Of a DNA stretch of 64,000 nucleotides, positions 1-9,538 are shown piece by piece. Both the position numbers and the translations under genes were made by a program. How positions within the stretch are numbered: position 1 is the stretch's first letter; every line of letters starts with the position of its first letter. The notes below the pieces were generated by a model, which saw only the letters and a list, made by a program, of their open reading frames with translations, made no database searches and had not been told where the DNA came from. The stretch covers positions 1,674,001 to 1,738,000 of the forward strand of contig CAWJUD010000002.1 in NCBI GenBank assembly GCA_963845975.1, written 5' to 3'. The stretch is from JBEKIK01 sp963845975. Its GTDB lineage: Bacteria; Planctomycetota; Planctomycetia; Pirellulales; Thermoguttaceae.

Positions 1-813
1 GGATTTTTTGCCGGGAATGGCGGCGGTGGCGATTACGGCGTCGCTTTGTGCCACGACTTTGGTCATCAATTCGCGTTGCTTGCGGTAGAACTCCTCGTCC
101 ATTTGCTGGGCGTAGCCGCTTTTTTCCTCGGCTTGCGAGGTTTCCAATTCCATCTCGATGAACTTGCCGCCCAGGCTTTGGATCTGCTCTTTGACGGCCG
201 GACGGACGTCGTAGGCCGAGACCACCGCGCCCAAGCGCCGGGCAGTGGCAATGGCTTGCAGGCCTGCCACGCCGGCCCCAATCACAAACACCTTGGCCGG
301 AGTGATTGTGCCCGCGGCAGTCATTAGCATGGGAAACATCTTGGGCAGCACGCAGGCGGCCAGCAAAACGGCCCGGTAGCCCGCCACTGTGGCCTGAGAG
401 GAAAGCACGTCCATATTTTGCGCTCGTGTGATTCGGGGGAGCAATTCCAGGGCGAAGAGCGAAACGCCCCGGGCCGCGATTTCGGCCGCTGCCTGGGGAT
501 TGCCCAGCGGATCGGCCATGCCGATCACGATCTGGTCTTGCCGATAGCGGTGTAGATCGTCCTTGCCAGCTACGGGATTGGCCCCGGCGGCTCGGACTTG
601 GAGTATTACGTCGGCGGCAAATAGTTCGTCGCGCGAGGCGGTGATTTTTGCTCCTTTTTCCTGGTATTGATCGTTGGAATAACCGGCCGCCGCGCCGGCG
701 TCGGATTGAACCAGGACCTCAAAGCCCGCCTTAACCAGGGTAGGGACCGAGACTGGTATTAACGCAACGCGCCGTTCGCCGGGAAAGGTTTCCAGGGCAA
801 CTGCTGCTTTCAT
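1..813 (-). CDS. pntAA: NAD(P) transhydrogenase subunit alpha, part 1 (C-terminus beyond window)
   Basis: The reading frame opens at an ATG at 813 and stays open to base 1, giving 271 residues without a stop, so the C-terminus lies outside the window. The product would be the NAD(H)-binding, membrane-peripheral domain of proton-translocating transhydrogenase, which couples hydride transfer between NADH and NADP+ to proton movement. The start MKAAVALETFPGERRVALIP is typical of the alanine dehydrogenase/PntA fold. A loop around residues 127-143 reads RITRAQNMDVLSSQA, and the dinucleotide motif GAGVAG is at 179-184 with a conserved YDVR at 201-204. Planctomycetes often split PntA into two genes; the partner would lie past the left edge. 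The family assignment is firm; the split is inferred. Confidence 0.93.
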   Translation of the reverse strand, partial: MKAAVALETFPGERRVALIPVSVPTLVKAGFEVLVQSDAGAAAGYSNDQYQEKGAKITASRDELFAADVILQVRAAGANPVAGKDDLHRYRQDQIVIGMADPLGNPQAAAEIAARGVSLFALELLPRITRAQNMDVLSSQATVAGYRAVLLAACVLPKMFPMLMTAAGTITPAKVFVIGAGVAGLQAIATARRLGAVVSAYDVRPAVKEQIQSLGGKFIEMELETSQAEEKSGYAQQMDEEFYRKQRELMTKVVAQSDAVIATAAIPGKKS

Positions 814-1075
814 GATTGGTTTTTAGTACTATTTATAGGGGGGAGATGTTTTCCAGCATTTCACAGGGGCCTGTAATGGCTATGTCAACTCAGCAGTGCA
901 AATATATATAATAAAAGCAGCAATTATTGCTATTCTACATTTTTCGGAAACCCCCCATACAGCGGCACGCGCGACCAGCAGACAAATTCTTTGCGTTCAG
1001 AAAAGATCCATGCCTTGTCAGCAGGCCGATAAAGAGTTAAATTGCGAGTTTTCCTTATGGAAGCGAGTGTAAAAG

Positions 1076-1519
1076 ATGACAATCATAAAAACATATATGG
1101 CCCAACCCGGCGAGATCGAGGCCAAGTGGTGGGTGGTTGACGCGACAGACAAGGTAGTCGGCCGCCTGGCCAGCGAAATAGCCGTGATCCTGATGGGCAA
1201 GCATCGCCCGACCTACACCCCGCACGTCGATACCGGCGATTTTGTTATCGTGACGAACGTGGAGAAGGTGGTTTTTACCGGCAAGAAGTGGGACCATAAA
1301 CAATATGCCTGGTACACGGGACATCCCGGCCAGCACGTGATGAAGGCTTCCACGCGCCGTCGGCGCCGGCCGGAATTGATTCTTCGCGAGGCGGTCCGCC
1401 GCATGTTGCCCAAGAACAAGCTGGCCTTCAAGATGTTGGACAAGCTGAAACTCTATGCCGGCAACGAGCATCCGCACCAGGCGCAGCAGCCCGAGCCCAT
1501 TGAATTGGGAAACAAATAA
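1076..1519 (+). CDS. rplM: 50S ribosomal protein L13
   Basis: This 147-residue protein matches L13 over its whole length: KWWVVDATDKVVGRLASEIA near the N-terminus, GDFVIVTN in the centre, and the C-terminal LKLYAGNEHPHQAQQPEPIE segment. L13 is an early-assembling large-subunit protein bound to 23S rRNA. The ATG at 1076 adds MTIIKTY before a second possible start at 1097 (MAQPGE); the first is preferred because L13 proteins normally have a short stretch before the conserved tryptophan. It is followed by rpsI, the usual rplM-rpsI pair, although the 209-base gap between them is unusually long and holds hairpins. Confidence 0.98.
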   Translation: MTIIKTYMAQPGEIEAKWWVVDATDKVVGRLASEIAVILMGKHRPTYTPHVDTGDFVIVTNVEKVVFTGKKWDHKQYAWYTGHPGQHVMKASTRRRRRPELILREAVRRMLPKNKLAFKMLDKLKLYAGNEHPHQAQQPEPIELGNK

Positions 1520-1570
1520 TTAACAACATATTATTGATTGTCATATAAAAAATGTCGTATTCATCGTTTG

Positions 1571-1686
1571 CCCCGGAGCTTGCTCCGGGAGTATTTGCCG
1601 CAAATAAAAAAACTCAAAATGCGACTTTTGTCGCCAGATTATTAATAGCCCTCATGAATATTCAGCCCCGGGTGAATACGCCCGGG
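1571..1686. repeat. hairpins in the rplM-rpsI spacer
   Basis: The spacer contains a perfect 8-bp stem at 1572-1589 (cccggagc, loop tt, gctccggg), a small gcgac/gtcgc stem near 1621-1633, and two cccggg blocks at 1667-1672 and 1681-1686. None is followed by a T-run, so an intrinsic terminator is not supported. They may attenuate or process the rplM-rpsI message, or simply be a degenerate copy of a dispersed palindrome. Confidence 0.45.
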
Positions 1687-1728
1687 ATTGAGTGGAAATT
1701 TTAATAGTTAATTTAGCAAAGGAAATTC

Positions 1729-2127
1729 ATGGCAGTAAAGACCTCCGATTATCTGGGCACTGGAAGGCGGAAAACGTCGGTTGCCCGAGTCCGCCTTCGA
1801 CCCGGGGCCGGCAACGTCACAATTAACGGGCGGGCCTTGGAAGACTATTTCCACAATCTCAAGCAGCGCAACGCGGTGCTCGCTCCGCTGGAACAAACCG
1901 GCAAACGCGGCGAGGTTGACGTAAAGGTCCGCGTCGAGGGCGGCGGAATCAACGGCCAGGCCGACGCCTGCAAGCTGGGGATCGCAAGGGCGCTGAAAAA
2001 GATCGATGAATCCTTTACCCCGGGTCTGCGCGACACCGGCATGTTGACCCGCGACGCACGCATGAAAGAACGTAAAAAATACGGCCTTCGCGGCGCCCGG
2101 CGCGGTACGCAGTTCTCCAAGCGTTAA
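1729..2127 (+). CDS. rpsI: 30S ribosomal protein S9
   Basis: The 132-residue product carries the S9 signatures: YLGTGRRKTSVARVRLRPG near the start, a central GGGINGQADACKLGIARAL, and the basic tail ending in GTQFSKR, whose last residues reach the P-site tRNA in the ribosome. Length is normal for S9. The start at 1729 follows aaaggaaattc, an acceptable ribosome-binding site. It lies downstream of rplM and 21 bases upstream of a protease gene, so read-through into that gene is possible. Confidence 0.98.
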   Translation: MAVKTSDYLGTGRRKTSVARVRLRPGAGNVTINGRALEDYFHNLKQRNAVLAPLEQTGKRGEVDVKVRVEGGGINGQADACKLGIARALKKIDESFTPGLRDTGMLTRDARMKERKKYGLRGARRGTQFSKR

Positions 2128-2148
2128 TCGATTTCCCGGTTCATACCC

Positions 2149-3450
2149 ATGCCGCGTCGAAATCTGTTATTTCTGTTGGCGGTTTGTATTTTTGCATTGG
2201 TCTGTTATCAAAAAACACAGACCAATCAATATGGGCAGATTTTATCCGAGTCGCTGGATCTTATCGAGCGGATTTCTTTAGAAAAGGTCAAACCCGAGGA
2301 ATTGTTCGAGGGGGCCATGGAGGGGATGGTCGAGCGGTTGAATTCCGGCGGGCTGGACGAAAATTCCTCCTACATTCCACCCAAGACGTTGCCCGGGTTC
2401 CGGGAGATGATTGATCAGCAGTTCGGCGGCGTGGGCATGGAGCTGGCAATCGACTATAAGACGCGGCAAATAACGGTGGTCAGTCCTTTGCCGGGCTCGC
2501 CGGCCTATGCGGCAGGCGTTCAGGCCGGGGATAAAATTTTACGCATCGACGATCACAGTACGCAAGGCATTTCGTTAAGCGACGCGGTAAACCTGCTGCG
2601 GGGCAAACCCGGCGATCCCGTAACCATTACCGTTCTGCACCAGGGCCAGGATAAGCCGGCGGAGATAAAGATCGTCCGGGCGGTTATTCAGGGCGAAACG
2701 ATTCTGGGCGATACCCGAAACGCCGACGGCTCGTGGAATTACTTTCTCCCCGCTTACGACCGTATAGGCTATCTGCGGATTACGAGTTTCGGCGAGGAAA
2801 CGGCCGCGGAGCTTAAACACGCGGTTGAGTGGCTTGTGGATCATGACATGCAAGGTTTGATCCTCGATTTGCGCGACAATCCCGGCGGATTGTTGCCCGC
2901 CGCCATAGGAGTTTGCGATTTGTTCATCTCATCCGGCGTGATAGTCTCTACCAGGGGCCGCGACGACGCCAAATTGGATGCCTGGCAGGCCAGCGGTAAA
3001 GGTCCCTTCACGAAATTTCCCATGGTCGTGCTGGTCAATCAATACAGCGCCAGCGCCAGCGAGATCGTAGCCGCCTGCTTGCAGGATCAGCATCGCGCGA
3101 CAATCGCAGGCCAACGCACTTATGGAAAGGGAACGGTGCAAAAAGTCATCGAATTGGACGACAGCCGGGGCGCTTTGAAACTTACCATGGCCAGTTATTG
3201 GCGGCCGAGCAATAAGAATATCCACCGCCGCCGCGACGCCGGGGAAAACGACGATTGGGGCGTGCGCCCCGATCCCGGTTGGGAAGTGCGGGTGGAAGGC
3301 GACGATCTGACCCGGCTGCGCCTATGGCGCATGCACCGCGATATTACCAAAACGGTCGAGACCGCGGGCAAAGCAAAGGGAGAGGAAAAATTCGCGGACC
3401 GGCAATTAGCCAAGGCCGTGGAGTGCGTGCAAAAGGAGAAAAAAGATTAG
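2149..3450 (+). CDS. S41-family C-terminal processing protease with PDZ domain
   Basis: The protein has 433 residues. An N-terminal hydrophobic segment (about residues 5-20) would anchor it in or export it across the cytoplasmic membrane. A PDZ domain follows (about 92-178, with GGVGMEL and the GSPAYAAGVQAGDKIL loop), then the tail-specific protease core. The likely catalytic pair is Ser302 in SASASEI and Lys327 in YGKGTVQ, 25 residues apart as in the CtpA family; DLRDNPGG at 240-247 is also conserved. Such proteases trim or degrade exported proteins from their C-termini. There is no strong Shine-Dalgarno sequence before the ATG, which fits coupling to rpsI 21 bases upstream. The exact substrate is unknown. 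Confidence 0.93.
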   Translation: MPRRNLLFLLAVCIFALVCYQKTQTNQYGQILSESLDLIERISLEKVKPEELFEGAMEGMVERLNSGGLDENSSYIPPKTLPGFREMIDQQFGGVGMELAIDYKTRQITVVSPLPGSPAYAAGVQAGDKILRIDDHSTQGISLSDAVNLLRGKPGDPVTITVLHQGQDKPAEIKIVRAVIQGETILGDTRNADGSWNYFLPAYDRIGYLRITSFGEETAAELKHAVEWLVDHDMQGLILDLRDNPGGLLPAAIGVCDLFISSGVIVSTRGRDDAKLDAWQASGKGPFTKFPMVVLVNQYSASASEIVAACLQDQHRATIAGQRTYGKGTVQKVIELDDSRGALKLTMASYWRPSNKNIHRRRDAGENDDWGVRPDPGWEVRVEGDDLTRLRLWRMHRDITKTVETAGKAKGEEKFADRQLAKAVECVQKEKKD

Positions 3451-3455
3451 ACCAC

Positions 3456-3540
3456 ATTATTCATGAATTTACACCAGCCCGAAGTGCAAGCGAGGGCAAG
3501 TTAAGGTGTTTCCCTCGCTTGCGCTTTGGGCTAGTGTTTC
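3456..3540. repeat. dispersed palindrome, family A, copy 1
   Basis: Two arms face each other: attattcatgaatttacacc + agcccgaagtgcaagcgaggg on the left and ccctcgcttgcgctttgggc + tagtg on the right. The copy lies between the 3' ends of the S41 protease gene and the convergent response-regulator gene. Related copies are at 10775, 21794, 35998 and 48418. Confidence 0.85.
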
Positions 3541-3579
3541 ACGCTCTACGTCGAAAAACCCGGGAATGCTTAATCCAGA

Positions 3580-4183
3580 TTAGTGAGTCATGGCAAGCTG
3601 AACTAGCTCGGCGACCGAGCGTGCGCCCATTTTTTTCATTAAACGAGCGCGGCGGTCCTCGACGGTTCGGTTGCTGAGCCGAAGTTCGGCGGCGATTTCC
3701 TTGTTGAGTTTTCCTTCCAGTATCAAATTCAGCACTGCCCGTTCTCCCTCGGTCAATAGGGCAAGTCGTTCTTCCACGCGTTGGCGCCGCGCGGCGGCGG
3801 CGGTTGTGCGCGTCGAGTTCCAAAGCCTTGCGGATGCTGTCCCAGAGTTCTTGCTCGTGGAAGGGTTTTTCCAGAAAGTTAACCGCGCCCGCCTGCATGG
3901 CGCTGACGGCCATTTGCACGTTGCCGTGGCCGGTAATGAACACAATCGGCAAATCGATCTTGTCCTGAATCAATTTTCGCTGCAATTCCAAGCCGTTAAG
4001 GCCCGGCATGGCCACGTCGAGCACCAGGCAGCCGGGACAAGGAGACTGGTAGGCGGCCAGAAAATCGACCGCCGACCCATAGGCCTTTACCCTGGGAAAC
4101 ACCACCCCTACCAAGGCAGTCAACGATCGCAGCACGGCGGGATCGTCGTCGACCAGGAAAACCGTGGGCTCCTGGGAAGTCAT
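3580..4183 (-). CDS. FixJ/NarL-type response regulator, frameshifted
   Basis: Two overlapping frames make one regulator. The first, from the ATG at 4183, encodes a receiver domain: acidic residues in LVDDDPA, phospho-acceptor region CLVLDVAMPGLNG, ITGHG, and the lysine in NFLEKPF. The second frame supplies a LuxR-type helix-turn-helix (LTEGERAVLNLILEGKLNKE, then LSNRTVEDRRARLMKKMGA) ending at 3580. The shift is near 3790 in a run of CGC/GCG triplets and corresponds to one extra base. The start overlaps the kinase stop by four bases (ATGA), so the pair is translationally coupled. The architecture matches FixJ/TtrR regulators. A real mutation would leave only the receiver; a sequence error is equally possible. 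Confidence 0.85.
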
Positions 4184-6040
4184 GCCTTTCCTCCCTCGGC
4201 GGCGATGGGCAAGACAAAGCGGAACGTCATGCCCCTATCGGCGTTCCTCGCGGCTTCCAGGCGTCCGCCGTGCGCTTCCACGATGGATCGGCTGATCGAA
4301 AGCCCGAGTCCCATCCCCGATTGCTTTGTGGTGTAAAACGGCTCGAAAACTTGATTTAGTTTCTCGGCCGGGATTCCTTTTCCGGCATCGATAACCGATA
4401 CCTGCAGCATTCCATCGGCACTGGTTTCCGTGCGCAGGGTTACAATGCGCGGTTCGGCCGCTGAATCCCGGCTGACATCCAAGGCGTTTTTCACTAGGTT
4501 GGTGATTACCTGTTCGATTTGCACTCGATCCACGGCGACTTGTGGCAGATCGGCTGCCAAGGCTGTTTGCAGTTGAATGCGGTGTGCGCGGGCTTCGATT
4601 TCCAATAGATGCAAAACATTGTCAACCAGGTCGTTGATATTTTCTCGGCAGCGGCTCGAATCGGCGCGGCGGACGAAGTCTCTCAGGCGGCGGATGATTT
4701 GGCCCGCCCTGTCCGCTTGAAGGGAAATTTGCTCGATGGACTCCAAGAGCGCGTTCCGCTCCTTGATGGTTGATTTGCGTATGCGATATCTGCATGCCTG
4801 GGCGAAATTGGCGATGGCCGCCAGGGGCTGGTTCAATTCGTGAGCCAGCCCGCTTACCATTTGGCTCATGGTGAACATGCGAGTTACATGGGCCAACTGG
4901 TCCAGGCGTTGCCGGGCCTCCACTTCCGCTCGGCGCTGCTGGGTTATGTCGGTTATTATCGCAACCATTCCAGTTATATTGCCATGGGTGTCGCGTATGC
5001 AATTCAAAACTGATTTTATGATCTATAGACTTACCAGTTGGAGTGGTAATACTGCGAAAAAAAGAAACGGGAAGAGATAGCTCCGAAATATTCTTTTTGA
5101 TAGTTTTTTTCGCATTCGGAAAAAAAGGTTTGAGAACATCCCATAGGCATTTTCCTATCAGGGTTCCTTGGGGAAACTCATGCATGCGATGATACTCGGC
5201 ATTGGCGAAGGTGATTATCCCGTCAAGAGTATGTTCTACAATGCCATGGGGAATCGTATCAACCAGGGTGCGAAAACGATTGCGCTCTTCTCGGAGGTCC
5301 AGTTCGACGGCGGTTCGCTGGGCAATTTCCTGGCGGAGTTCCCAGTTGGTGGCCTTTAAAATGGTCGCGCTTTGTTGCAAACGTTCTTCCAGATCATCGT
5401 GGGGTTGGCGAAGCATTAGGCCGGCTTGCTTGGGTTCGGTGATGTTTTCGTGATTTACCAGGAACAAACTTTTCTCACCGTAATGGAACCGAGAAACCCG
5501 CATTTGGAACCATCGTTGCCCGTTCGAGGATGAGCAAGGGTATTCCAGGTAAAATGAATCTTGACGGCGCTTCATGACGCTTTCGATGCCCGCAGCGGCC
5601 TTCAGCCCATTTTCGTGGCAGAAGCAATGAGCCTTGCGGCAGAGTTGTAGATAATTGCTTCCCACGTCGAATTTCTTGATTGATAAACCGTTTCCTTTAC
5701 AATAATTAATCCAGGCCTGATTTCTTACGACGATTTTCCCTTTATCATCGAGCACGGCCACTCGCGCGGGCAGCACTTGAACGACTTGTTGCAGAAATTC
5801 TTGCGATATTGGCATTGAGCCCTTTGATTTCGTCGCCGCGACCGACTGTTTCCTTTTTTTTCGTGTTCGCGGCGAGACCGGTGCAGATTCCTTGTCCGAG
5901 TCGAGAAGCGAGGGAGATGAACGGTCGATTAATTCTCCAATAGACTCGGTTTCCAAGTGTTGGGAGTGGTTATGATTCGACATACCCATCCATGCTTTCC
6001 TGCAAAGCAAAACACCTTTAACGGGCCGAATAAAACCCAT
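4180..6040 (-). CDS. PAS-domain sensor histidine kinase (FixL-like), frameshifted
   Basis: The upstream frame (6040 to about 5015) encodes an N-terminal stretch and two PAS domains: one around QVLPARVAVLDDKGKIVVRN and one around VDTIPHGIVEHTLDGIITFA. The downstream frame completes the second PAS (NCIRDTHGNITGMVAIITDI) and continues into a HisKA domain with the phospho-histidine motif GLAHELNQPLAAI and an ATPase domain (NLVKNALD, DAGKGIP, GMGLGLSISRSI). The break is at the tttt run 5014-5017; removing one base restores a continuous PAS. No transmembrane helix is evident, so the kinase is probably soluble. The signal sensed is unknown. It forms an operon with the regulator that follows. The start could also be the internal ATG at 5989 or 5983. 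Confidence 0.85.
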
Positions 6041-6308
6041 TATTGGTAAAAACCACGTTTATATAGGTATTACTCCGCAACTACCTTATTTACTGGCCAA
6101 GACGTGGAAAACCACGTGCACGAATAAACTATCATATCATAAGCAGGCGAATAAATAAATCACATAATATTACAGATTAATCAGTAAAAAATGAGGCAAA
6201 TCGCTTTTTGTCTGATATTTCACCTCCTTGATGTACGGAATATGATGTACGGACTATACTCGCAATCTGATCAAATCCATCCATCCAACTAAGTAGGATT
6301 TACTAACC

Positions 6309-7286
6309 GTGTCGACACTCAAGCGGATTTTGGTCACTGGCGGAGCAGGTTTTTTGGGCTCGCATCTTTGCCAGCGCCTGATCGAACAAATGCACGACGT
6401 TATTTGCCTGGATAATTTTTTTACCTCGCAAAAGTCGAACATCGCTCACTTGCTGGCGGAAGCCAATTTCGAACTGATTCGGCACGACATTACCTTGCCG
6501 ATCTTTTTGGAGGTCGACGAAATATATAATCTTGCCTGTCCGGCCGCCCCGGGACACTATCAACATAACCCCATTAAAACCCTGAAAACTTCGGTATTGG
6601 GGTCAATTAATGTGTTGGGGATGGCCAAGCGATGCGGTGCCAAGGTGTTGCAGGCCTCGACCAGCGAAGTTTACGGCGATCCAGAGGTCCATCCGCAGCC
6701 TGAAACCTACCGAGGGTCGGTCAACACCACTCGGCCCGCGAGCCTGTTACGACGAGGGAAAACGGGCGGCCGAGACGCTTTTTATGGATTATCACCGCCA
6801 AAACGGGGTAAACATCCGCCTGGCACGAATTTTCAATACTTACGGTCCCGCAAATGCATCCTTACGATGGCAGGGTGATTTCGAATTTCATCCGCCAGGC
6901 CCTCTCAGGCGAGGATATCACAATTTATGGTAATGGCAGCCATACACGGTCGTTTTGCTATCGCGACGACCTAGTCGAAGGATTGATCCGGATGATGTCC
7001 GGGCCGGACGACTTTATTGGACCGGTCAATTTGGGCAATCCGGGAGAATTTACTATCCGGGAATTGGCCCAGATGGTGTTGGAATTGACTGGCTCGCGTT
7101 CAAAACTGGTATTTCATGCCATTGCCTGCCGACGACCCTGCTCAGCGCCAGCCGGATATCACACTGGCTCGGAAGCGTCTGAATTGGGAGCCCAAAGTGC
7201 CGTTGCGGGAAGGCTTGATCAAGACGATCGAATGGTTCCGCTCGATCGATATCGGCTTATACCGCCCGCCTACGCCGAATTACTAG
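6309..7286 (+). pseudogene. UDP-glucuronate decarboxylase-like epimerase/dehydratase with three frameshifts
   Basis: The NAD-binding motif VTGGAGFLGSHL, the LDNFFTSQKSNI loop, HDIT, and the UDP-xylose synthase signature YNLACPAAPGHYQ identify the family, which converts UDP-glucuronate to UDP-xylose. The product then continues in a second frame (GPRACYDEGKRAAETLFMDY, which carries the catalytic Tyr-Lys), a third (MHPYDGRVISNFIRQALSGE) and a fourth (PLPADDPAQRQPDITLARKR to a stop at 7286). The breaks are near 6732, 6850 and 7118, each fitting one inserted base. With all three repaired the protein is collinear with intact homologues of about 320 residues. The start is GTG at 6309. Either a decaying gene or accumulated read errors. 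Confidence 0.88.
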
Positions 7287-7354
7287 AATTGCATCGACAT
7301 GCAAATCAGGGTGCCATGGATGCTTGAATGCCTATGTTGAGGTCTTTTTCGGCA

Positions 7355-7430
7355 AGTCACATGCCCACCTTCAGCGTGGGCATGGCACTGAAGCTATATA
7401 GATTCACGGGCAAGATGCCCGTGCCACCGG
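7355..7430. repeat. dispersed palindrome, family B, copy 1
   Basis: Two hairpins are visible: atgcccaccttcagcgtgggcat at 7361-7383 and cacgggcaagatgcccgtg at 7405-7423. The element fills the gap between the convergent decarboxylase gene and rpsR and resembles copies at 10973 and 62713, which share the gtgccatgcccacg / catggcac wording. Confidence 0.7.
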
Positions 7431-7431
7431 T

Positions 7432-7719
7432 TTATTCGCCTACGTAAGGGATAAGGGCCATAAAGCGTGCGCGTTTGATGGCCTTGGTCACCGCATGTTG
7501 GCTTACGGCGGTGCAGCCGCTTTTGCGCCGGCTGATGATTTTTCCCTGCCGGTTGGTCAGCTTTTTGAGCAATTCCACGTCTTTGTAATCCACGTACATC
7601 GGCCGCGGGCGCTGGCCGTCGACAAAGATGGGATCTTTCTTTTTGCCGCGAATCTTGGTCTTGGCATGCCGCTTACTGACTTTATTAACTTGCAGTTTTC
7701 TCGCCATTCGTAAACTCAA
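7432..7719 (-). CDS. rpsR: 30S ribosomal protein S18
   Basis: The 95-residue product contains the S18 core: VDYKDVELLKKLTNRQGKII followed by SRRKSGCTAVSQHAVTKAIK and RARFMALIPYV. S18 binds the 16S platform with S6. An internal ATG at 7707 (MARKLQ) would give a 91-residue form. The N-terminal basic extension is longer than in E. coli S18. The gene stands alone here, without rpsF or rplI, as is common in planctomycetes. Confidence 0.96.
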   Translation of the reverse strand: MSLRMARKLQVNKVSKRHAKTKIRGKKKDPIFVDGQRPRPMYVDYKDVELLKKLTNRQGKIISRRKSGCTAVSQHAVTKAIKRARFMALIPYVGE

Positions 7720-7912
7720 AAAAAGGGGTGTTATTTACTTTACTAAAGGAGCGATCAATCAATTTAATCATCAATCTCGATTCCAAATGAATATTTCAGT
7801 CTACAAAAAAACAATAATAAGGCAAGAGACTCTCATTTAGAACTTGAATAAAATCCCAACCCCACTTAAAGGGGTGGCAGAAGAAACGGACCGGAATATG
7901 GCAATTATAGGC

Positions 7913-8917
7913 TTACTCCGGGGTTTGTATCATTTTATGGTCGGCCATGCTGCCCATGTAGGAATAGATGTGGGAGTCGATGTTTTCACTTATAAAATGC
8001 ACAGACCCGTCGGCAAAACCGAAATTGGCTCCGCCCGGATGATTGCTGCCGGCCGATTCGAAAAACCAGTTGTTGAAACCGCCGGGTGCGCCGTCGTCGC
8101 CATCTTCCCCGGCGACCATGGTATTAAACAGTGTGGCCACGCCGGCAGTAGCCCAGCCGTCGTTGCTGGTGCGGCTGGACTTGTCTAATCCAGTTGCGCC
8201 GGCAAGGGGATGCAGGCGTTGCATTTCGCCGATCATTATGGTCTTCGACAGGCCGTCGGAGATATCCGTGGCGGAAGTGGCCCGATTAGGAACAAAGATG
8301 CCGGTCTTTCTCTCTTCAAACAGCGTGCTGCCGTACAGGAATCTATGGCTGATTTTTGGAGGACCGGCATACCCGGCGGAATACTCATTGCGCCAGCCGT
8401 TGCACCGGCCCAGACACCCGCCGTAATCGGTGCCGCCGGATGTCCAATTCTCAAACATGATTTGTTCATCGCCGCGGCGGATGCCCACGCGCCGCGTGGG
8501 GCAGTAGAATAAAGCAATGTCGGTCTGGGCAAGAGTTTTGTTACACAGCACGCTTTTGGAAAAATTCCAGTTTTTGTAAATGTAGTTTTCTTCGATGTAG
8601 GGAAGGATGGCCAGCATCCAACTGGTGCCGTGTTTTCCCGAAATTGTGGCGGCGGCTTCTTCCCAGGGATCGTACCAGTGACTATAGCTGGGATAAGGCG
8701 GTTCGAGAATCGCCCCAGGCGGAAAACGTTGATGTGCGTCGAGATATTGATGCACGGCCAAGCCGATCTGCTTAACCTGGTTGGCGCATTGCCCGCGTCG
8801 GCCGGCTTCGCGAGCGGCGTTTACGGCAGGTAGCGTAATCCCCACCAAAACGCCGATGATGGAAATCACCACTAGGACTTCGATCAAGGTAAACCCCGCG
8901 GATCGGGCTTTATTCAT
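7913..8917 (-). CDS. DUF1559 prepilin-like protein
   Basis: The start is the ATG at 8917, 12 bases after an AAAGGA ribosome-binding site. The 334-residue product begins MNKARSAG followed by FTLIEVLVVISIIGVLVGIT, a type IV prepilin leader with cleavage expected before Phe9, then an NAAREAGRRGQCANQVKQIG segment. Near the C-terminus NHPGGANFGFADGSVHFI fits the H-X9-DG motif of DUF1559. This family is hugely expanded in Planctomycetota; members are thought to form pseudopilins or surface structures, but roles are unproven. The frame stays open upstream of 8917 without family features. Confidence 0.93.
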   Translation of the reverse strand: MNKARSAGFTLIEVLVVISIIGVLVGITLPAVNAAREAGRRGQCANQVKQIGLAVHQYLDAHQRFPPGAILEPPYPSYSHWYDPWEEAAATISGKHGTSWMLAILPYIEENYIYKNWNFSKSVLCNKTLAQTDIALFYCPTRRVGIRRGDEQIMFENWTSGGTDYGGCLGRCNGWRNEYSAGYAGPPKISHRFLYGSTLFEERKTGIFVPNRATSATDISDGLSKTIMIGEMQRLHPLAGATGLDKSSRTSNDGWATAGVATLFNTMVAGEDGDDGAPGGFNNWFFESAGSNHPGGANFGFADGSVHFISENIDSHIYSYMGSMADHKMIQTPE

Positions 8918-9081
8918 GGCCACATATCCTTTCCCGCGAACCTTCCCCAAGACCCCGGAAATCGGCCTATCACGCCCTATCGAAATAACATAACTGTGCA
9001 GTTGGCGATTGGCAATATGCCCGGCCGACTTTATATGAAAGAATTCTTGTTCCCAGGCTCCGCCTGGGAACGAGACGATTT

Positions 9082-9441
9082 TCAATCTGTAATGAGGGCC
9101 TCGGCCTTGACGTACAACTCGAGCGGGGCAGAAGTAAAATAATAGAACAACGCCGGACATAACCAGCCTTCCATGAGCGGATCGTCCGATACATACCACT
9201 GACCGCCGTATTCTTCCCGTTTTCGAGTCAATCGCTTTTGCCAGCCGGGAAAGGGCTCGGCAGAGAATAGCAGCCGGAATCCCCGCCGGGCATTGGGAAT
9301 ATCGCGGACCAGGTAGTCGATCATCTCCGGCACTCCGCTGACGAACGGCTCTTGCCGCAACCCCACGCGCGGATCGTCGAACACCCAGGCGCCCAATTCC
9401 TCGACCCAATACGGGGCAATAGCCATTATTTGGTTTGTCAT
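9082..9441 (-). CDS. small conserved protein of unknown function
   Basis: From the ATG at 9441 the product is 119 residues, beginning MTNQIMAIAPYWVEELGAWV and containing FDDPRVGLRQEPFVSGVPEM, FRLLFSAEPFPGWQ, REEYGGQWY and MEGWLCPALFYYF. I recognise the pattern as a family of small soluble proteins found in planctomycetes and other bacteria, possibly DUF6717, with no known function. It has no signal peptide or transmembrane segment. The gene is divergent from the Fe-S protein gene, with 97 bases between the two starts, so the promoters may be shared. Confidence 0.75.
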   Translation of the reverse strand: MTNQIMAIAPYWVEELGAWVFDDPRVGLRQEPFVSGVPEMIDYLVRDIPNARRGFRLLFSAEPFPGWQKRLTRKREEYGGQWYVSDDPLMEGWLCPALFYYFTSAPLELYVKAEALITD

Positions 9442-9538
9442 ACAATACCAACCATAAAAGTCGTTTCTGAATTTGGTTGTTTTTGCTATATTATCTCTTA
9501 TTATAGTGCAACATCGGCCTGCAACAGAGGAGATGAAC

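Noticed and set aside
6309..7286. Programmed frameshifting in the decarboxylase gene
   Set aside because: Three shifts at unrelated sequences without slip motifs are not plausible recoding; errors or mutations fit better.
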